Assembly (NCBI GenBank): GCA_937927845.1
Contig: CALFXE010000234.1
Coordinates: forward strand, 62,001-126,000
Reading direction: 5' to 3'
Source of the DNA: an uncultured Paludibacter sp.
Lineage (GTDB): Bacteria; Bacteroidota; Bacteroidia; Bacteroidales; Paludibacteraceae
DNA length: 64,000 nucleotides
Shown: positions 54,921 to 64,000 of the stretch, piece after piece
Position numbering within the stretch: the first letter of the stretch is position 1
How the letters are laid out: the number at the start of each line of letters is the position of its first letter
Translations under genes and position numbers: made by a program
Notes under the pieces: generated by a model
Told to the model about the DNA's origin: nothing
The model's database searches: none
Seen by the model: only the letters and a program-made list of their open reading frames with translations

Positions 54921-57791
54921 ATGAAAAAACTCTTTTTAATTGATGCATATGCAATTATTTATAGAGCATATTACGCTTTTATAAGATCACCAAGAACTAA
55001 TTCAAAAGGATTAAATACCTCTGCAATTTTTGGTTTTGTCAATATGCTTGAAGATGTTCTTAAACGGGAACAGCCTACACATATTGCTGTGGCTTTCGAC
55101 CCTCCCGGTCCGACTTTCCGGCATGATGCGTTTGAAGACTATAAAGCTCAGCGTGAATCAACCCCTGAAGATATCAAAAAATCTGTTCCATATATAAAGG
55201 ATATAATTAAGGCTTACAATATTCCTATTCTCGAAATTATGGGTTTCGAAGCTGATGATGTTATAGGTACAATTGCTAAAAAGGCTGAAAAAGAGGGTTT
55301 TGAAGTATATATGCTTACTCCGGATAAAGATTATGGTCAACTTGTGTCAGAATATGTTTTTATGTATCGTCCGCGTTACAATGGTGGATATGAAACATTA
55401 GGACCAGAAGAAATAAGAGCCAAATATGATTTAGAATCTCATCTGCAAGTCATTGATATGCTTGGTTTAATGGGCGATGCATCAGATAATATACCCGGTT
55501 GTCCCGGTGTAGGCGAGAAGACCGCAATAAAACTTCTAAAGGAATTTGGCAGTATTGATGCTTTATTAGCGAGAACTGATGAAATTAAAGGTACGCTAAA
55601 ATCTAAAATTGAAGAGAATAAAGAGCAAATATTGTTTTCAAAATTTCTTGCTACTATTAAAACTGATGTTCCTGTTGAGTTTAATGCAGATGCGTGTGTT
55701 GTAGAACAAATAGACGAACCTGCATTAAAGGCTTTGTTTGACGAACTGGAGTTTAGAACTATGTCGGCAAATAAGTTCGGGAATGTATTTACCTCTCTCC
55801 CACCCGATCAGCCTGTTTCTCGCATTCAGTTTGCTCCCAAAAAAGCAAAAGGTGGTCAGATGTCTTTATTTGATGATGAAGAAAATTCGACGGAAGCAAC
55901 TGAGCCTCAAAAGGAAACTATAAAAAGCACAGAAGATTCTAAATCGGTGATAATTCCACAGGATATTTTAGAAAGCGGTTTGAATAGCATATACACCACC
56001 CCACATGAATATCATTTAATCGACACTAAAGCTAAAAGATTGAATCTTATTTCACAGTTATTCATGCAAAAGGCTGTTTGTTTCGATACAGAAACTACCG
56101 GTGTTGATGTGTTTCAAGCATCTTTAGTAGGATTATCTTTTTGCTATAAAAAGGGAGAAGCATTTTATGTTCCGCTACCATCTGATGATAAAGAATGTGC
56201 CGACATTCTCAATGAATTCAAGGCATTCTTTCAGACTGAGCAAATCGTAAAAATAGGGCAAAACATAAAATTCGACCTGTTGATGCTGACGATGTATGGT
56301 ATTGAGCTAAAGGGTAAGCTATTCGATACAATGATTGCTCATTATTTAGTGCAACCCGAACTTCGTCACGGTATGGATTATTTAGCTGAGATACTGCTGC
56401 AATACAAGACTATACACTATGAAGATTTAGTTGGTGAAAAAGGTAAAAATCAAAAAGACATACGTAATGTACCAATTGAGCATCTTAAAGACTATGCAGC
56501 CGAAGATGCAGATATAACTTTCCAACTTAAAGAGATATTAGAAGCTAAAATCATTGAAAACAACCTCGAAACATTATTTTATGACATTGAAATGCCATTG
56601 ATGAAAGTATTGGCAAAAATGGAATTTAATGGTGTCAGAATTGATGCTGATGCACTTCGTCAAAGCTCCATAATCTTAACCGAAGAAATGCTTCGTCTCG
56701 AAAAGTCTATTCACGATTTAATTGGTTTCGAATTTAACGTATCATCTCCGGCGCAAGTAGGCGAAGTTTTGTTTGATCATTTGAAAATAGACGAAAAAGC
56801 TAAGAAAACAAAAACCGGGCAGTACTCCACATCTGAAGATATACTTGAAAAACTTGTATCCAAGCATCCTGTGGTTAGTATGATATTAGATTACAGAGGA
56901 TTAAAAAAGCTACTTAGTACATATATCGATGCATTGCCACTGATGATAAACCCACGAACCGGCAAGATACATACTTCTTTTAATCAAACGGTCGTATCAA
57001 CAGGCAGATTAAGTTCTACAAATCCAAATTTACAAAACATACCTATCAGAGATTCTCAGGGTAAAGAAATCAGAAAGGCTTTTATCCCTGATGATGGTGA
57101 AGTATTCCTTAGTGCCGACTATTCACAAATAGAATTGAGGATAATGGCACATTTGAGTAATGACGAACATATGATTTCTGCATTTAAAAGCGGTTATGAT
57201 ATACATACCGCAACAGCAGCTAAAATTTTCAAAGTAGATATGGAGAAGGTAGATTCGGATATGCGCAGAAAAGCGAAGACAGCAAACTTCGGTATTATCT
57301 ACGGCATATCAACTTTTGGTTTGGCTGACAGATTAAATATCTCACGCTCAGAAGCTAAAGAGTTGATTGATGGATATTTTGCAACTTATCCTGCTGTCAA
57401 AACATATATGGATAATATCATTCAGGAAGCTAAAGATAAGGGATATGTAGAAACAATTTTCGGAAGGAAAAGATATTTAAACGACATAAATTCCCAAAAC
57501 AGCATAGTAAGAGGTTATGCAGAAAGGAATGCCATCAATGCTCCAATACAAGGTTCTGCCGCAGATATTATTAAAATTGCCATGATTAAAATTCAAGATA
57601 GAATAAGTAGAGAACACCTAAGTACTAAGATGATAATGCAGGTACACGACGAATTAAACTTTTCTGTACCGCAGGATGAGATAGAATATGTAAGGAGATT
57701 AGTTGCTGAAGAAATGGAAAATTCCGTAAACCTGAAAGTCAAGTTGATTGCTGATTGCGGTACAGGTGCTAATTGGTTGGAAGCGCATTAA
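54921..57791 (+). CDS. polA: DNA polymerase I
   Basis: 956 aa. A 5'-3' exonuclease (residues 1-290; FLIDAYAIIYRAYYAF, MLTPDKDYGQL), a 3'-5' exonuclease (about 380-560; VCFDTETTGVD with the DTE residues) and the polymerase: motif A SADYSQIELRIMAHLS, motif B RRKAKTANFGIIYGIS, motif C MQVHDELNFSVP. The proofreading residues appear intact. It serves repair and Okazaki fragment maturation. Confidence 0.97.
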   Translation: MKKLFLIDAYAIIYRAYYAFIRSPRTNSKGLNTSAIFGFVNMLEDVLKREQPTHIAVAFDPPGPTFRHDAFEDYKAQRESTPEDIKKSVPYIKDIIKAYNIPILEIMGFEADDVIGTIAKKAEKEGFEVYMLTPDKDYGQLVSEYVFMYRPRYNGGYETLGPEEIRAKYDLESHLQVIDMLGLMGDASDNIPGCPGVGEKTAIKLLKEFGSIDALLARTDEIKGTLKSKIEENKEQILFSKFLATIKTDVPVEFNADACVVEQIDEPALKALFDELEFRTMSANKFGNVFTSLPPDQPVSRIQFAPKKAKGGQMSLFDDEENSTEATEPQKETIKSTEDSKSVIIPQDILESGLNSIYTTPHEYHLIDTKAKRLNLISQLFMQKAVCFDTETTGVDVFQASLVGLSFCYKKGEAFYVPLPSDDKECADILNEFKAFFQTEQIVKIGQNIKFDLLMLTMYGIELKGKLFDTMIAHYLVQPELRHGMDYLAEILLQYKTIHYEDLVGEKGKNQKDIRNVPIEHLKDYAAEDADITFQLKEILEAKIIENNLETLFYDIEMPLMKVLAKMEFNGVRIDADALRQSSIILTEEMLRLEKSIHDLIGFEFNVSSPAQVGEVLFDHLKIDEKAKKTKTGQYSTSEDILEKLVSKHPVVSMILDYRGLKKLLSTYIDALPLMINPRTGKIHTSFNQTVVSTGRLSSTNPNLQNIPIRDSQGKEIRKAFIPDDGEVFLSADYSQIELRIMAHLSNDEHMISAFKSGYDIHTATAAKIFKVDMEKVDSDMRRKAKTANFGIIYGISTFGLADRLNISRSEAKELIDGYFATYPAVKTYMDNIIQEAKDKGYVETIFGRKRYLNDINSQNSIVRGYAERNAINAPIQGSAADIIKIAMIKIQDRISREHLSTKMIMQVHDELNFSVPQDEIEYVRRLVAEEMENSVNLKVKLIADCGTGANWLEAH

Positions 57792-57794
57792 AGC

Positions 57795-57825
57795 GAGAGG
57801 GCACCCTTTTATAGGATGCCCTCTC
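57795..57825. terminator. Hairpin after polA
   Basis: GAGAGGGCA (57795-57803) pairs with TGCCCTCTC (57817-57825) four bases after the polA stop. It could serve both polA and any leftward transcript from the next region. Confidence 0.75.
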
Positions 57826-57829
57826 TGAC

Positions 57830-58570
57830 ATAAATTTGTATGTTAATCCTTGAAGTTCTGTTCAATTGGTAGTTCTATCCGTTCTTATCTCTTTATATAG
57901 AGCTGATGCTGGCAAATCATTCAAATTTTCACAACACATACATGTTCTGAGCTAGATCTCGGTTTTATCCGTTCTCTAAATTTGTATGAATATTAAACTA
58001 CGTGACTTTTATTCTTTTGTGCTGCATCGTTGGGAATCTGTCGTATCGATTTAATCTCCTTTTGGATATTTTCTCTTCAACCAGAATTCAATGAAAGTGA
58101 CGAATCACTTACGATTTCCTTCATTCCTAACTACCCGGCTTTCTTACCTTTTTATAGATAAGCTACGTTTTTATTCAAAACGAACAATTATTTGTAAGTC
58201 TGATGGTTTTTGAATCTCTTCAGCTGACATTTAATCTCAACCATATTTTTTTGTACAACCTCCGCTTGCGTTCGCTTACGGTTTTGAAGACTAAAAACAT
58301 AGGCAATTGATCAACTGTACATCTTCATTTTTCCAAACCTCATCCGTAGTTTGTCTTTTTAAACTACTTATCTCAAATCAGAAAGTCAAAGAACGCTTAA
58401 CATATTCATTTATGTCTTAAGCCTAAGCTTGTGATGCAAATATATATCATGAATTATATATCTTCCAAATTTTTTCATCCATATATATCAACAACTTATA
58501 AACAGAAGTTATCAACAGTCTATACAACTGAATATCAACACCAAGTGCTCCAACTTGTTAATAACTGAAT
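57830..58570 (-). other. Long gene-free region, possible minus-strand RNA
   Basis: About 740 bp with no credible reading frame. On the minus strand TATATTTG (58439-58446) resembles a promoter -7 box, and GTTCTTTGAC (58385-58394) is like the boxA-type sequence I recall from Bacteroidetes rRNA leaders. Short motifs such as AACGGATA recur near 57880 and 57975. A leftward transcript would end at the hairpin 57795-57825. No rRNA, tmRNA, RNase P or SRP RNA signature was found. Confidence 0.4.
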
Positions 58571-58577
58571 AAAAAAA

Positions 58578-58606
58578 AGAGCGTTATATTTTTATATTAA
58601 CGCTCT
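58578..58606 (-). terminator. Terminator of the ribosomal protein operon
   Basis: AGAGCGTTA (58578-58586) and TAACGCTCT (58598-58606) form the stem; on the minus strand a T-run follows (58577-58570), 22 bp after the rplQ stop. Confidence 0.9.
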
Positions 58607-58628
58607 GATATTTTCAATTCACAAGACC

Positions 58629-59204
58629 CTATTCTTCTTTTTTCTCTTCAACTGTTGTTTCTTCCGTTTGTACTGTATCAACTACAGGTTCTTCAACGGT
58701 AGGCTCAGTAGCAACTACTTCCTCAACTACTTTTTCTTCTTTTACAGATGCTGTGGTTTCCGGAGCAGTAGCTTCACTTACTTTCTTAACTGAAGAACGA
58801 CGTGTACGTGCTGCCTTCTTAACTGCTTTCTCCTTCAACATGTTTTCGTTGTAATCCACAAGCTCAATGATACACATTTCTGCATTGTCACCAAAACGAA
58901 AACCGGTTCTTAATATACGAGTATAACCTCCGGGACGATCAGCAATTTTCTGAGAAATATTTTGGAATAACTCTGTTACTGCTTCTTTATTTTGCAGATA
59001 ACTAAACACAGTACGACGAGAATTTGTTGTATCTTCTTTTGATTTTGTCAATAATGGTTCAACATACACACGCAATGCCTTAGCTTTAGCAAGAGTTGTA
59101 GAAATTCTCTTGTGTCGAATCAAAGAAATTGCCATGTTAGCCATCATTGATTTACGATGTGCCGATGTACGGCTTAAATGATTGAATTTTTTATTATGTC
59201 TCAT
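58629..59204 (-). CDS. rplQ: Ribosomal protein L17 with long acidic tail
   Basis: 191 aa. The first 120 residues are standard L17 (MRHNKKFNHLSRTSAHRKSM, GGYTRILRTGFRFGDNAEMC). Then a tail of about 65 residues rich in Glu, Val, Thr and Ala (EEKVVEEVVATEPTVEEPV) extends it, a feature of Bacteroidetes L17. It is the last gene of the operon, five bases after rpoA. Confidence 0.97.
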   Translation of the reverse strand: MRHNKKFNHLSRTSAHRKSMMANMAISLIRHKRISTTLAKAKALRVYVEPLLTKSKEDTTNSRRTVFSYLQNKEAVTELFQNISQKIADRPGGYTRILRTGFRFGDNAEMCIIELVDYNENMLKEKAVKKAARTRRSSVKKVSEATAPETTASVKEEKVVEEVVATEPTVEEPVVDTVQTEETTVEEKKEE

Positions 59205-59208
59205 TTCC

Positions 59209-60201
59209 TTATTCTTTATCTAATTTATACTTGGATATATCCATTCCAAAGGACAAATTCAAGCTTTCAAGTTTTTCCTCTAATTCTGTAAGAGATTTTT
59301 TTCCGAAATTGCGGAACTTCAATAAATCGTGACGATGATAACTTACAAGCTGTCCTAATGTTTCAACATCAGCTGCTTTTAAGCAGTTTAATGCACGAAC
59401 TGTCAAAGCTAAATCAGTAAGCTTTGTCTTTAACATCTGACGCATATGTAAATACTCTTCATCAAAATCACTTGTAGTGTCAGCTTCAACTACCTCAAGT
59501 GAGATCTTCTCATCAGAGAAAAGCATAAAATGATGAATCAATATTTTGGCAGCTTCTTTTAATGCCTCTTTTGGATGAATCGATCCGTCTGTGTCAATTT
59601 CAAAAACAAGTTTTTCGTAGTCAGTAACCTGCTCAACTCTATAGTTCTCAACTGTATATTTTACATTCTTAATAGGTGTAAATATAGCGTCAATAGGTAT
59701 AACGTTTATTTCTCCGGTAGTTCCTTTTCCTTCGTCAGCAGGTAAATAACCTCTTCCTTTGTTGACGGTTATATCCATATGAAAATTAGTAGTAGGCTCC
59801 ATTTCGCATATTACCAACTCAGGGTTCAATACTTCAAAACCTGTAAAAAATCTCCCAATATCACCTGCTTTGAATACATTTGTACCGGTAGCATTAACAG
59901 TAACCTTTTCTTGTTCTATCTCATCTACAATCTGTTTGAACCTAACTTGTTTTAAATTCAAAATTATATTGGTAACATCATCAATAACTCCGGGTATAGT
60001 TGAATATTCATGATCTATTCCCTCAATTTTAATAGACGTGATTGCAAAGCCTTCTAATGATGACAATAGAATTCTACGCAATGCATTACCTATTGTGATA
60101 CCGTAACCTGGTTCCAGCGGACGAAATTCGAACTTTCCATGAAAATTGTCAGCCTCAAGCATGATTACTTTATCGGGTTTTTGAAACGCTAATATTGCCA
60201 T
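59209..60201 (-). CDS. rpoA: RNA polymerase alpha subunit
   Basis: 330 aa. N-terminal assembly domain (FEFRPLEPGYGITIGNALRR) and C-terminal domain (LTVRALNCLKAADVETLGQL, LLKFRNFGKKSLTELEEKL) that contacts DNA and activators. Full length, between rpsD and rplQ as usual. Confidence 0.98.
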   Translation of the reverse strand: MAILAFQKPDKVIMLEADNFHGKFEFRPLEPGYGITIGNALRRILLSSLEGFAITSIKIEGIDHEYSTIPGVIDDVTNIILNLKQVRFKQIVDEIEQEKVTVNATGTNVFKAGDIGRFFTGFEVLNPELVICEMEPTTNFHMDITVNKGRGYLPADEGKGTTGEINVIPIDAIFTPIKNVKYTVENYRVEQVTDYEKLVFEIDTDGSIHPKEALKEAAKILIHHFMLFSDEKISLEVVEADTTSDFDEEYLHMRQMLKTKLTDLALTVRALNCLKAADVETLGQLVSYHRHDLLKFRNFGKKSLTELEEKLESLNLSFGMDISKYKLDKE

Positions 60202-60212
60202 GATTTCACTTG

Positions 60213-60818
60213 TTATTTTGAGTACAACTCAACGATTAATTGTTCTTTAATATTTTCCGGAATATCTTCGCGCTCAGGCACATGAATATATGTACCGGAC
60301 ACAGCTGCTTCATTCCATTCTATCCATGGGTATTTAGAATGATTAAATCCATTCAAAGACTCAGCGATTACCAACATTGACTTATCTTTCTCGCGCACGG
60401 CAATTACCTGACCGGGGCGCACTTGATATGAAGGTATATTAACAACCTTTCCATCAACAGTAATATGTTTATGACTTACTAACTGACGTGCACCTGCGCG
60501 TGTTGGAGCAAATCCTAAACGATATACGATATTGTCTAATCTACTTTCAAGTAATTGTAATAATATAACACCGGTTACACCAGGATTACTTTGTGCCTTT
60601 TCATACATTCTACGGAATTGTCTTTCCAAAACTCCGTATGTGTATTTAGCCTTTTGTTTCTCGCGTAACTGAATTCCGTATTCAGAAGTCTTCTTACGAC
60701 GATTATTTCCATGTTGACCGGGAGGATAATTCTTTTTCGAAAGCACTTTGTCTGGTCCGAAAATAGCCTCACCGAACTTACGGGCAATTTTTGATTTTGG
60801 TCCTATATATCTAGCCAT
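60213..60818 (-). CDS. rpsD: Ribosomal protein S4
   Basis: 201 aa. MARYIGPKSKIARKFGEAIF and the S4 RNA-binding domain (RLDNIVYRLGFAPTRAGARQ, VSHKHITVDGKVVNIPSY). A 16S rRNA-binding assembly protein of the small subunit. It lies between rpsK and rpoA. Confidence 0.98.
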   Translation of the reverse strand: MARYIGPKSKIARKFGEAIFGPDKVLSKKNYPPGQHGNNRRKKTSEYGIQLREKQKAKYTYGVLERQFRRMYEKAQSNPGVTGVILLQLLESRLDNIVYRLGFAPTRAGARQLVSHKHITVDGKVVNIPSYQVRPGQVIAVREKDKSMLVIAESLNGFNHSKYPWIEWNEAAVSGTYIHVPEREDIPENIKEQLIVELYSK

Positions 60819-61033
60819 TTTATTTAAAAATTTTTTTTACTTTGTTTATATTCGTCCACCGGAGACAACCAATTAAAATCGTTACAGCCGCGGTTGTAGA
60901 GAGGTTAAAAACACAACCCAAAACAATTTTCATCAATTAAAAACCTAAGGACATTTACAATTTTATTATTTACAATTTACAATTTTAATCTTCGCATAAA
61001 TAGTAAATAGTAAATTGATAAATGGTAAATAAT

Positions 61034-61423
61034 TTACACTCTTCTGCGTTTCGGTGGGCGGCATCCATTATGTGGAAGTGGTGTAACATCTACAATTTCC
61101 ACGACCTCAATTCCTGCACCATGAACGGTTCTAATTGCAGACTCACGACCATTACCCGGACCTTTAACATACGCTTTCACTTTACGTAAACCTAAGTCAA
61201 ATGCTACTTTTGCACAATCTTGTGCAGCCATCTGAGCAGCATAAGGAGTATTTTTCTTTGAGCCTCTGAATCCCATCTTACCGGCTGATGACCATGATAT
61301 AACCTGACCATCTCCATTTGCAAGAGTTACAATAACATTATTGAATGAAGAATGAACATGTAATTGTCCAACTCCATCTACTTTAACAACTCTTTTCTTA
61401 GCTGCAACTGTTTTCTTTGCCAT
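61034..61423 (-). CDS. rpsK: Ribosomal protein S11
   Basis: 129 aa. GQLHVHSSFNNVIVTLANGD, KVKAYVKGPGNGRESAIRT and the C-terminal HNGCRPPKRRRV identify S11. A 215-bp gap with AATTTAC-type repeats separates it from rpsD. Confidence 0.98.
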   Translation of the reverse strand: MAKKTVAAKKRVVKVDGVGQLHVHSSFNNVIVTLANGDGQVISWSSAGKMGFRGSKKNTPYAAQMAAQDCAKVAFDLGLRKVKAYVKGPGNGRESAIRTVHGAGIEVVEIVDVTPLPHNGCRPPKRRRV

Positions 61424-61470
61424 ATTAATATTTTTTTAAAAGCTTATCTAAAATTCGCTACAGTTATACA

Positions 61471-61851
61471 TTATTTAGTTGCCTTTTTCTTATTAGCAAC
61501 AGTCTTTTTCTTACCTTTACGCGTACGTGCATTGTTTTTTGTACTCTGACCTCTTAAAGGTAATCCAATTCTGTGACGGATACCACGATAACATCCAATA
61601 TCCATCAATCGTTTGATATTTAGTTGAACTTCTGATCTTAAATCTCCTTCAACTTTATAACTTGCACCGATAATTTCACGGATTTTAGCAGCTTGGTCGT
61701 CAGTCCAGTCTTTAACTTTGATGTTAATATCAACACCTGCTTCTTCTAAAATCTTTTTTGCACTACTGCGACCTATTCCGTAGACATAAGTCAATCCAAC
61801 TTCCCCTCTTTTGTTTTGGGGTAAATCTACTCCGACAATTCTTATAGCCAT
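61471..61851 (-). CDS. rpsM: Ribosomal protein S13
   Basis: 126 aa. MAIRIVGVDLPQNKRGEVGL, TYVYGIGRSSAKKIL and GIRHRIGLPLRGQSTKNNAR are standard S13 features. Head of the small subunit, contacts tRNA. Confidence 0.98.
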   Translation of the reverse strand: MAIRIVGVDLPQNKRGEVGLTYVYGIGRSSAKKILEEAGVDINIKVKDWTDDQAAKIREIIGASYKVEGDLRSEVQLNIKRLMDIGCYRGIRHRIGLPLRGQSTKNNARTRKGKKKTVANKKKATK

Positions 61852-61882
61852 AAACTATTCTTTTTTGTAAATTAAAAATTGT

Positions 61883-61999
61883 TTAACCCTGACGTTGTTT
61901 AAACTTCGGGTTCTTTTTGTTAATTACATACAAGCGACCTTTACGACGAACGATTTTACATTCATCACTGCGCTTTTTCACTGAAGCTCTTACTTTCAT
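61883..61999 (-). CDS. rpmJ: Ribosomal protein L36
   Basis: 38 aa, MKVRASVKKRSDECKIVRRK then GRLYVINKKNPKFKQRQG. A canonical rpmJ between infA and rpsM. Only one Cys of the usual zinc motif remains, so this is the zinc-free form. Confidence 0.97.
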   Translation of the reverse strand: MKVRASVKKRSDECKIVRRKGRLYVINKKNPKFKQRQG

Positions 62000-62053
62000 T
62001 TCTTCTTTTTTTTTGTTTTAAATATATAAGTTATATGAGCAACATATAATTTT

Positions 62054-62272
62054 TTATTTATACCTAAACGATATTCTTCCTTTAGATAAGTCATAAGGAG
62101 ACATTTCAACTTTCACTTTATCGCCGGGTAAAATTTTTATATAATGCATACGCATTTTACCCGAAATATGTGCAGTGATAACGTGACCATTTTCTAACTC
62201 TACCCGAAACATAGCGTTTGATAAAGCTTCGATAATAACACCATCTTGTTCTATTGCTGTTTGTTTGGCCAT
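62054..62272 (-). CDS. infA: Translation initiation factor IF-1
   Basis: 72 aa, MAKQTAIEQDGVIIEALSNA with FRVELENGHVITAHISGKMR, the OB-fold of IF-1. It binds the A site during initiation. Between map and rpmJ. Confidence 0.98.
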   Translation of the reverse strand: MAKQTAIEQDGVIIEALSNAMFRVELENGHVITAHISGKMRMHYIKILPGDKVKVEMSPYDLSKGRISFRYK

Positions 62273-62283
62273 ATTGTATATTC

Positions 62284-63060
62284 TTAAATCCCTAAAACTT
62301 TTTCTATATGTTCAAATGTTGATAATATATCTGCTTTTCCTTTTCTTACTGCAACCGAGTGTTCAAAATGTGCCGATGGTTTTCTGTCAGCCGTTCTGGT
62401 TGTCCAACCATCTTTTTCAAATATCAACTGACGCTTTCCCATATTTATCATAGGCTCTATTGCAATGGTCATCCCGTTTTTAAGCATAATGCCATTTCCT
62501 TTTCTACCATAATTTGGTACTTCAGGAGATTCATGTAAATCTCTGCCTACACCGTGACCTATCATCTCTCTCACAACCGAATAGCCTCTCGATTCGCAAT
62601 GATTCTGTATTGCATTTCCGATATCTCCTATTCTTTTGCCTTCAACTGCTTGCTCTATGCCTAAATAAAGAGATTCCTTAGTTGTTTGAAGTAAATCTAA
62701 AATTTCTTTTTTTACTTCTCCAACAGTGAAAGTATATGCACTATCACCATGAAATCCATTAATATAGGCTCCACAATCAACCGAAATTATATCACCATCC
62801 TTTAAATAAACTTTCTCTGAAGGTATCCCATGCACTACCTGTTCGTTAACAGAAGTACATATTGACTTTGGAAAACCTCCGTAACCAAGAAACCCTGGGA
62901 CTGCTCCGTTATCTCTGATAAATTCCTCAGCAACCTTGTCTAATTCAGCTGTACTGACACCCGGCTTAATTATTTTAGCGACCTCAGCCAAAGTTTTTGA
63001 AACTATTAAATTACTCAATCTTAGTAATTCAATTTCTTCGTCAGTCTTAAGAAATATCAT
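62284..63060 (-). CDS. map: Methionine aminopeptidase type I
   Basis: 258 aa. Metal ligands are visible: Asp in ISVDCGAYINGFHGDSAYT (both), His in GHGVGRDLHE, Glu in IAIEPMINMG and Glu in AHFEHSVAV. Removes the initiator Met from new proteins. Between secY and infA. Confidence 0.97.
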   Translation of the reverse strand: MIFLKTDEEIELLRLSNLIVSKTLAEVAKIIKPGVSTAELDKVAEEFIRDNGAVPGFLGYGGFPKSICTSVNEQVVHGIPSEKVYLKDGDIISVDCGAYINGFHGDSAYTFTVGEVKKEILDLLQTTKESLYLGIEQAVEGKRIGDIGNAIQNHCESRGYSVVREMIGHGVGRDLHESPEVPNYGRKGNGIMLKNGMTIAIEPMINMGKRQLIFEKDGWTTRTADRKPSAHFEHSVAVRKGKADILSTFEHIEKVLGI

Positions 63061-63074
63061 CTCAGATTTCTTTA

Positions 63075-64000
63075 TTAGTATGCTGAAACATTACCACTAC
63101 GTCCTTTAATACGCCCTGATTTTAACAGACCATCATAATGACGCATCAACAAATGACTCTCTATTTGTTGTAAAGTATCAAGAACAACCCCAACCAAAAT
63201 CAAGAGTGATGTTCCTCCAAAGAACTGTGCAAATCCCCTGTTGATTCCCATTAAAGAAGCAAACGCAGGCAAAATAGCTACAATTGCCAGAAATATAGAA
63301 CCCGGCAATGTTATTCTCGACATTACTTCATCTAAAAACTCTGCGGTATGTTTTCCCGGTTTACAACCCGGTATAAAGCCATTATTACGTTTTAAATCTT
63401 CAGCCATCTGAGTTGGGTTAATCGTAATTGCTGTATAGAAATAAGTAAACAGAATGATTAAGGTAGCAAAAACTAAATTATACCAAAATCCTGTATTATC
63501 CATAAAAGCACTTACAAAACCACTAACTGTCTGTGATTTAGCAAAACCTGCCAATGTCAATGGAATAAACATAATTGCCTGAGCAAATATGATAGGCATT
63601 ACACCTGCTGCATTTATTTTTAATGGAATATACTGACGAACTCCGCCATACTGCTTGTTTCCTACTACTCGTTTTGCATATTGAACTGTTATCTTTCTTG
63701 TACCTTGAACCAACATTATAGATGCTCCAATTACAACCATCAGGAATATTATTTCAAGCAGAAACATAACTAATCCACCACCAGCATCAACGAAACGTGA
63801 AGCAAATTCCTTAATTACTGCTTCCGGAAATCTGGCAATAATACCAATCAAAATAATAAATGAAATACCATTTCCAACTCCTTTATCGGTAATTCTTTCG
63901 CCTAACCACATAACAAACATAGAACCTGCTGTTAATATTAAAGTAGACGTAATTGTAAACCAAATACCACCCGGTAATGCTGAACCTGCTTGTTGAAGTT
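63075..64000 (-). CDS. secY: Protein translocase SecY, N-terminus outside the window
   Basis: The frame is open to the window edge (LQQAGSALPGGIWFTITSTL before the internal Met at 63920), so the start is further right. TDKGVGNGISFIILIGIIAR, YVPLKI-like QYIPLKINAAGVMPIIFAQA and GFIPGCKPGKHTAEFLDEVM are SecY signatures. Several membrane helices. It forms the channel for protein export. Confidence 0.98.
   Translation of the reverse strand, partial: LQQAGSALPGGIWFTITSTLILTAGSMFVMWLGERITDKGVGNGISFIILIGIIARFPEAVIKEFASRFVDAGGGLVMFLLEIIFLMVVIGASIMLVQGTRKITVQYAKRVVGNKQYGGVRQYIPLKINAAGVMPIIFAQAIMFIPLTLAGFAKSQTVSGFVSAFMDNTGFWYNLVFATLIILFTYFYTAITINPTQMAEDLKRNNGFIPGCKPGKHTAEFLDEVMSRITLPGSIFLAIVAILPAFASLMGINRGFAQFFGGTSLLILVGVVLDTLQQIESHLLMRHYDGLLKSGRIKGRSGNVSAY

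Noticed and set aside
57830..58570. tmRNA, RNase P RNA or SRP RNA in the gene-free region
   Set aside because: None of the conserved cores of these RNAs is present on either strand.

Overview
The window comes from a Bacteroidetes chromosome, most likely of the order Bacteroidales. The host genes are AT-rich. The promoters that can be read have the Bacteroidetes form (TTTG, 19 bases, TAnnTTTG). The right part carries a typical Bacteroidetes housekeeping block: secY, map, infA, rpmJ, rpsM, rpsK, rpsD, rpoA, rplQ, then polA, a polyprenyl synthase, deoC, psd, purB, an MsbA-type ABC exporter, tyrS and tRNA-Gln.

The left two thirds are a type II-C CRISPR-Cas locus broken by a Mu-like transposable prophage. 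The first kilobase is the middle (REC lobe) of cas9, the prophage fills about 1043-37345, and the rest of cas9 (RuvC-II, HNH, RuvC-III, PAM-interacting part) resumes at 37346 and ends at 40006. A DUF6155-like gene, cas1, cas2 and an array of 36 identical 47-bp repeats follow. Cas9 is therefore split, while the adaptation genes and the array look intact.

The prophage reads as a complete Mu-type genome. From left to right on the minus strand come a possible DNA-modification operon (small ORF, ABC-ATPase/GNAT, formyltransferase, DNA methyltransferase), tail proteins, tape measure, tail chaperone, tail tube, lysis genes, major capsid protein and protease/scaffold. A plus-strand lipoprotein gene with its own promoter and terminator, and a structured RNA candidate, sit inside the left part. 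On the plus strand follow the terminase, portal, head morphogenesis and gpG-like genes. A long minus-strand early operon ends (transcriptionally starts) at the right with MuA, MuB and a Ner-like gene, facing a plus-strand repressor across an operator-promoter region.

The array records a conflict with this phage family. Four ordinary spacers match tail genes of the resident prophage with 1-3 mismatches, and all four protospacers share a 3' flank NNRCNCA when the crRNA is read on the minus strand. The last array unit at the right holds not 30 bp but a 1,468-bp piece of a sister phage. It carries the same head gene with a different C-terminal toxin-like domain and a different small RNA candidate behind it. 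These points - the phage in cas9, the oversized array insert, the exchangeable toxin/RNA cassette and the left-end modification operon - are the most unusual content.
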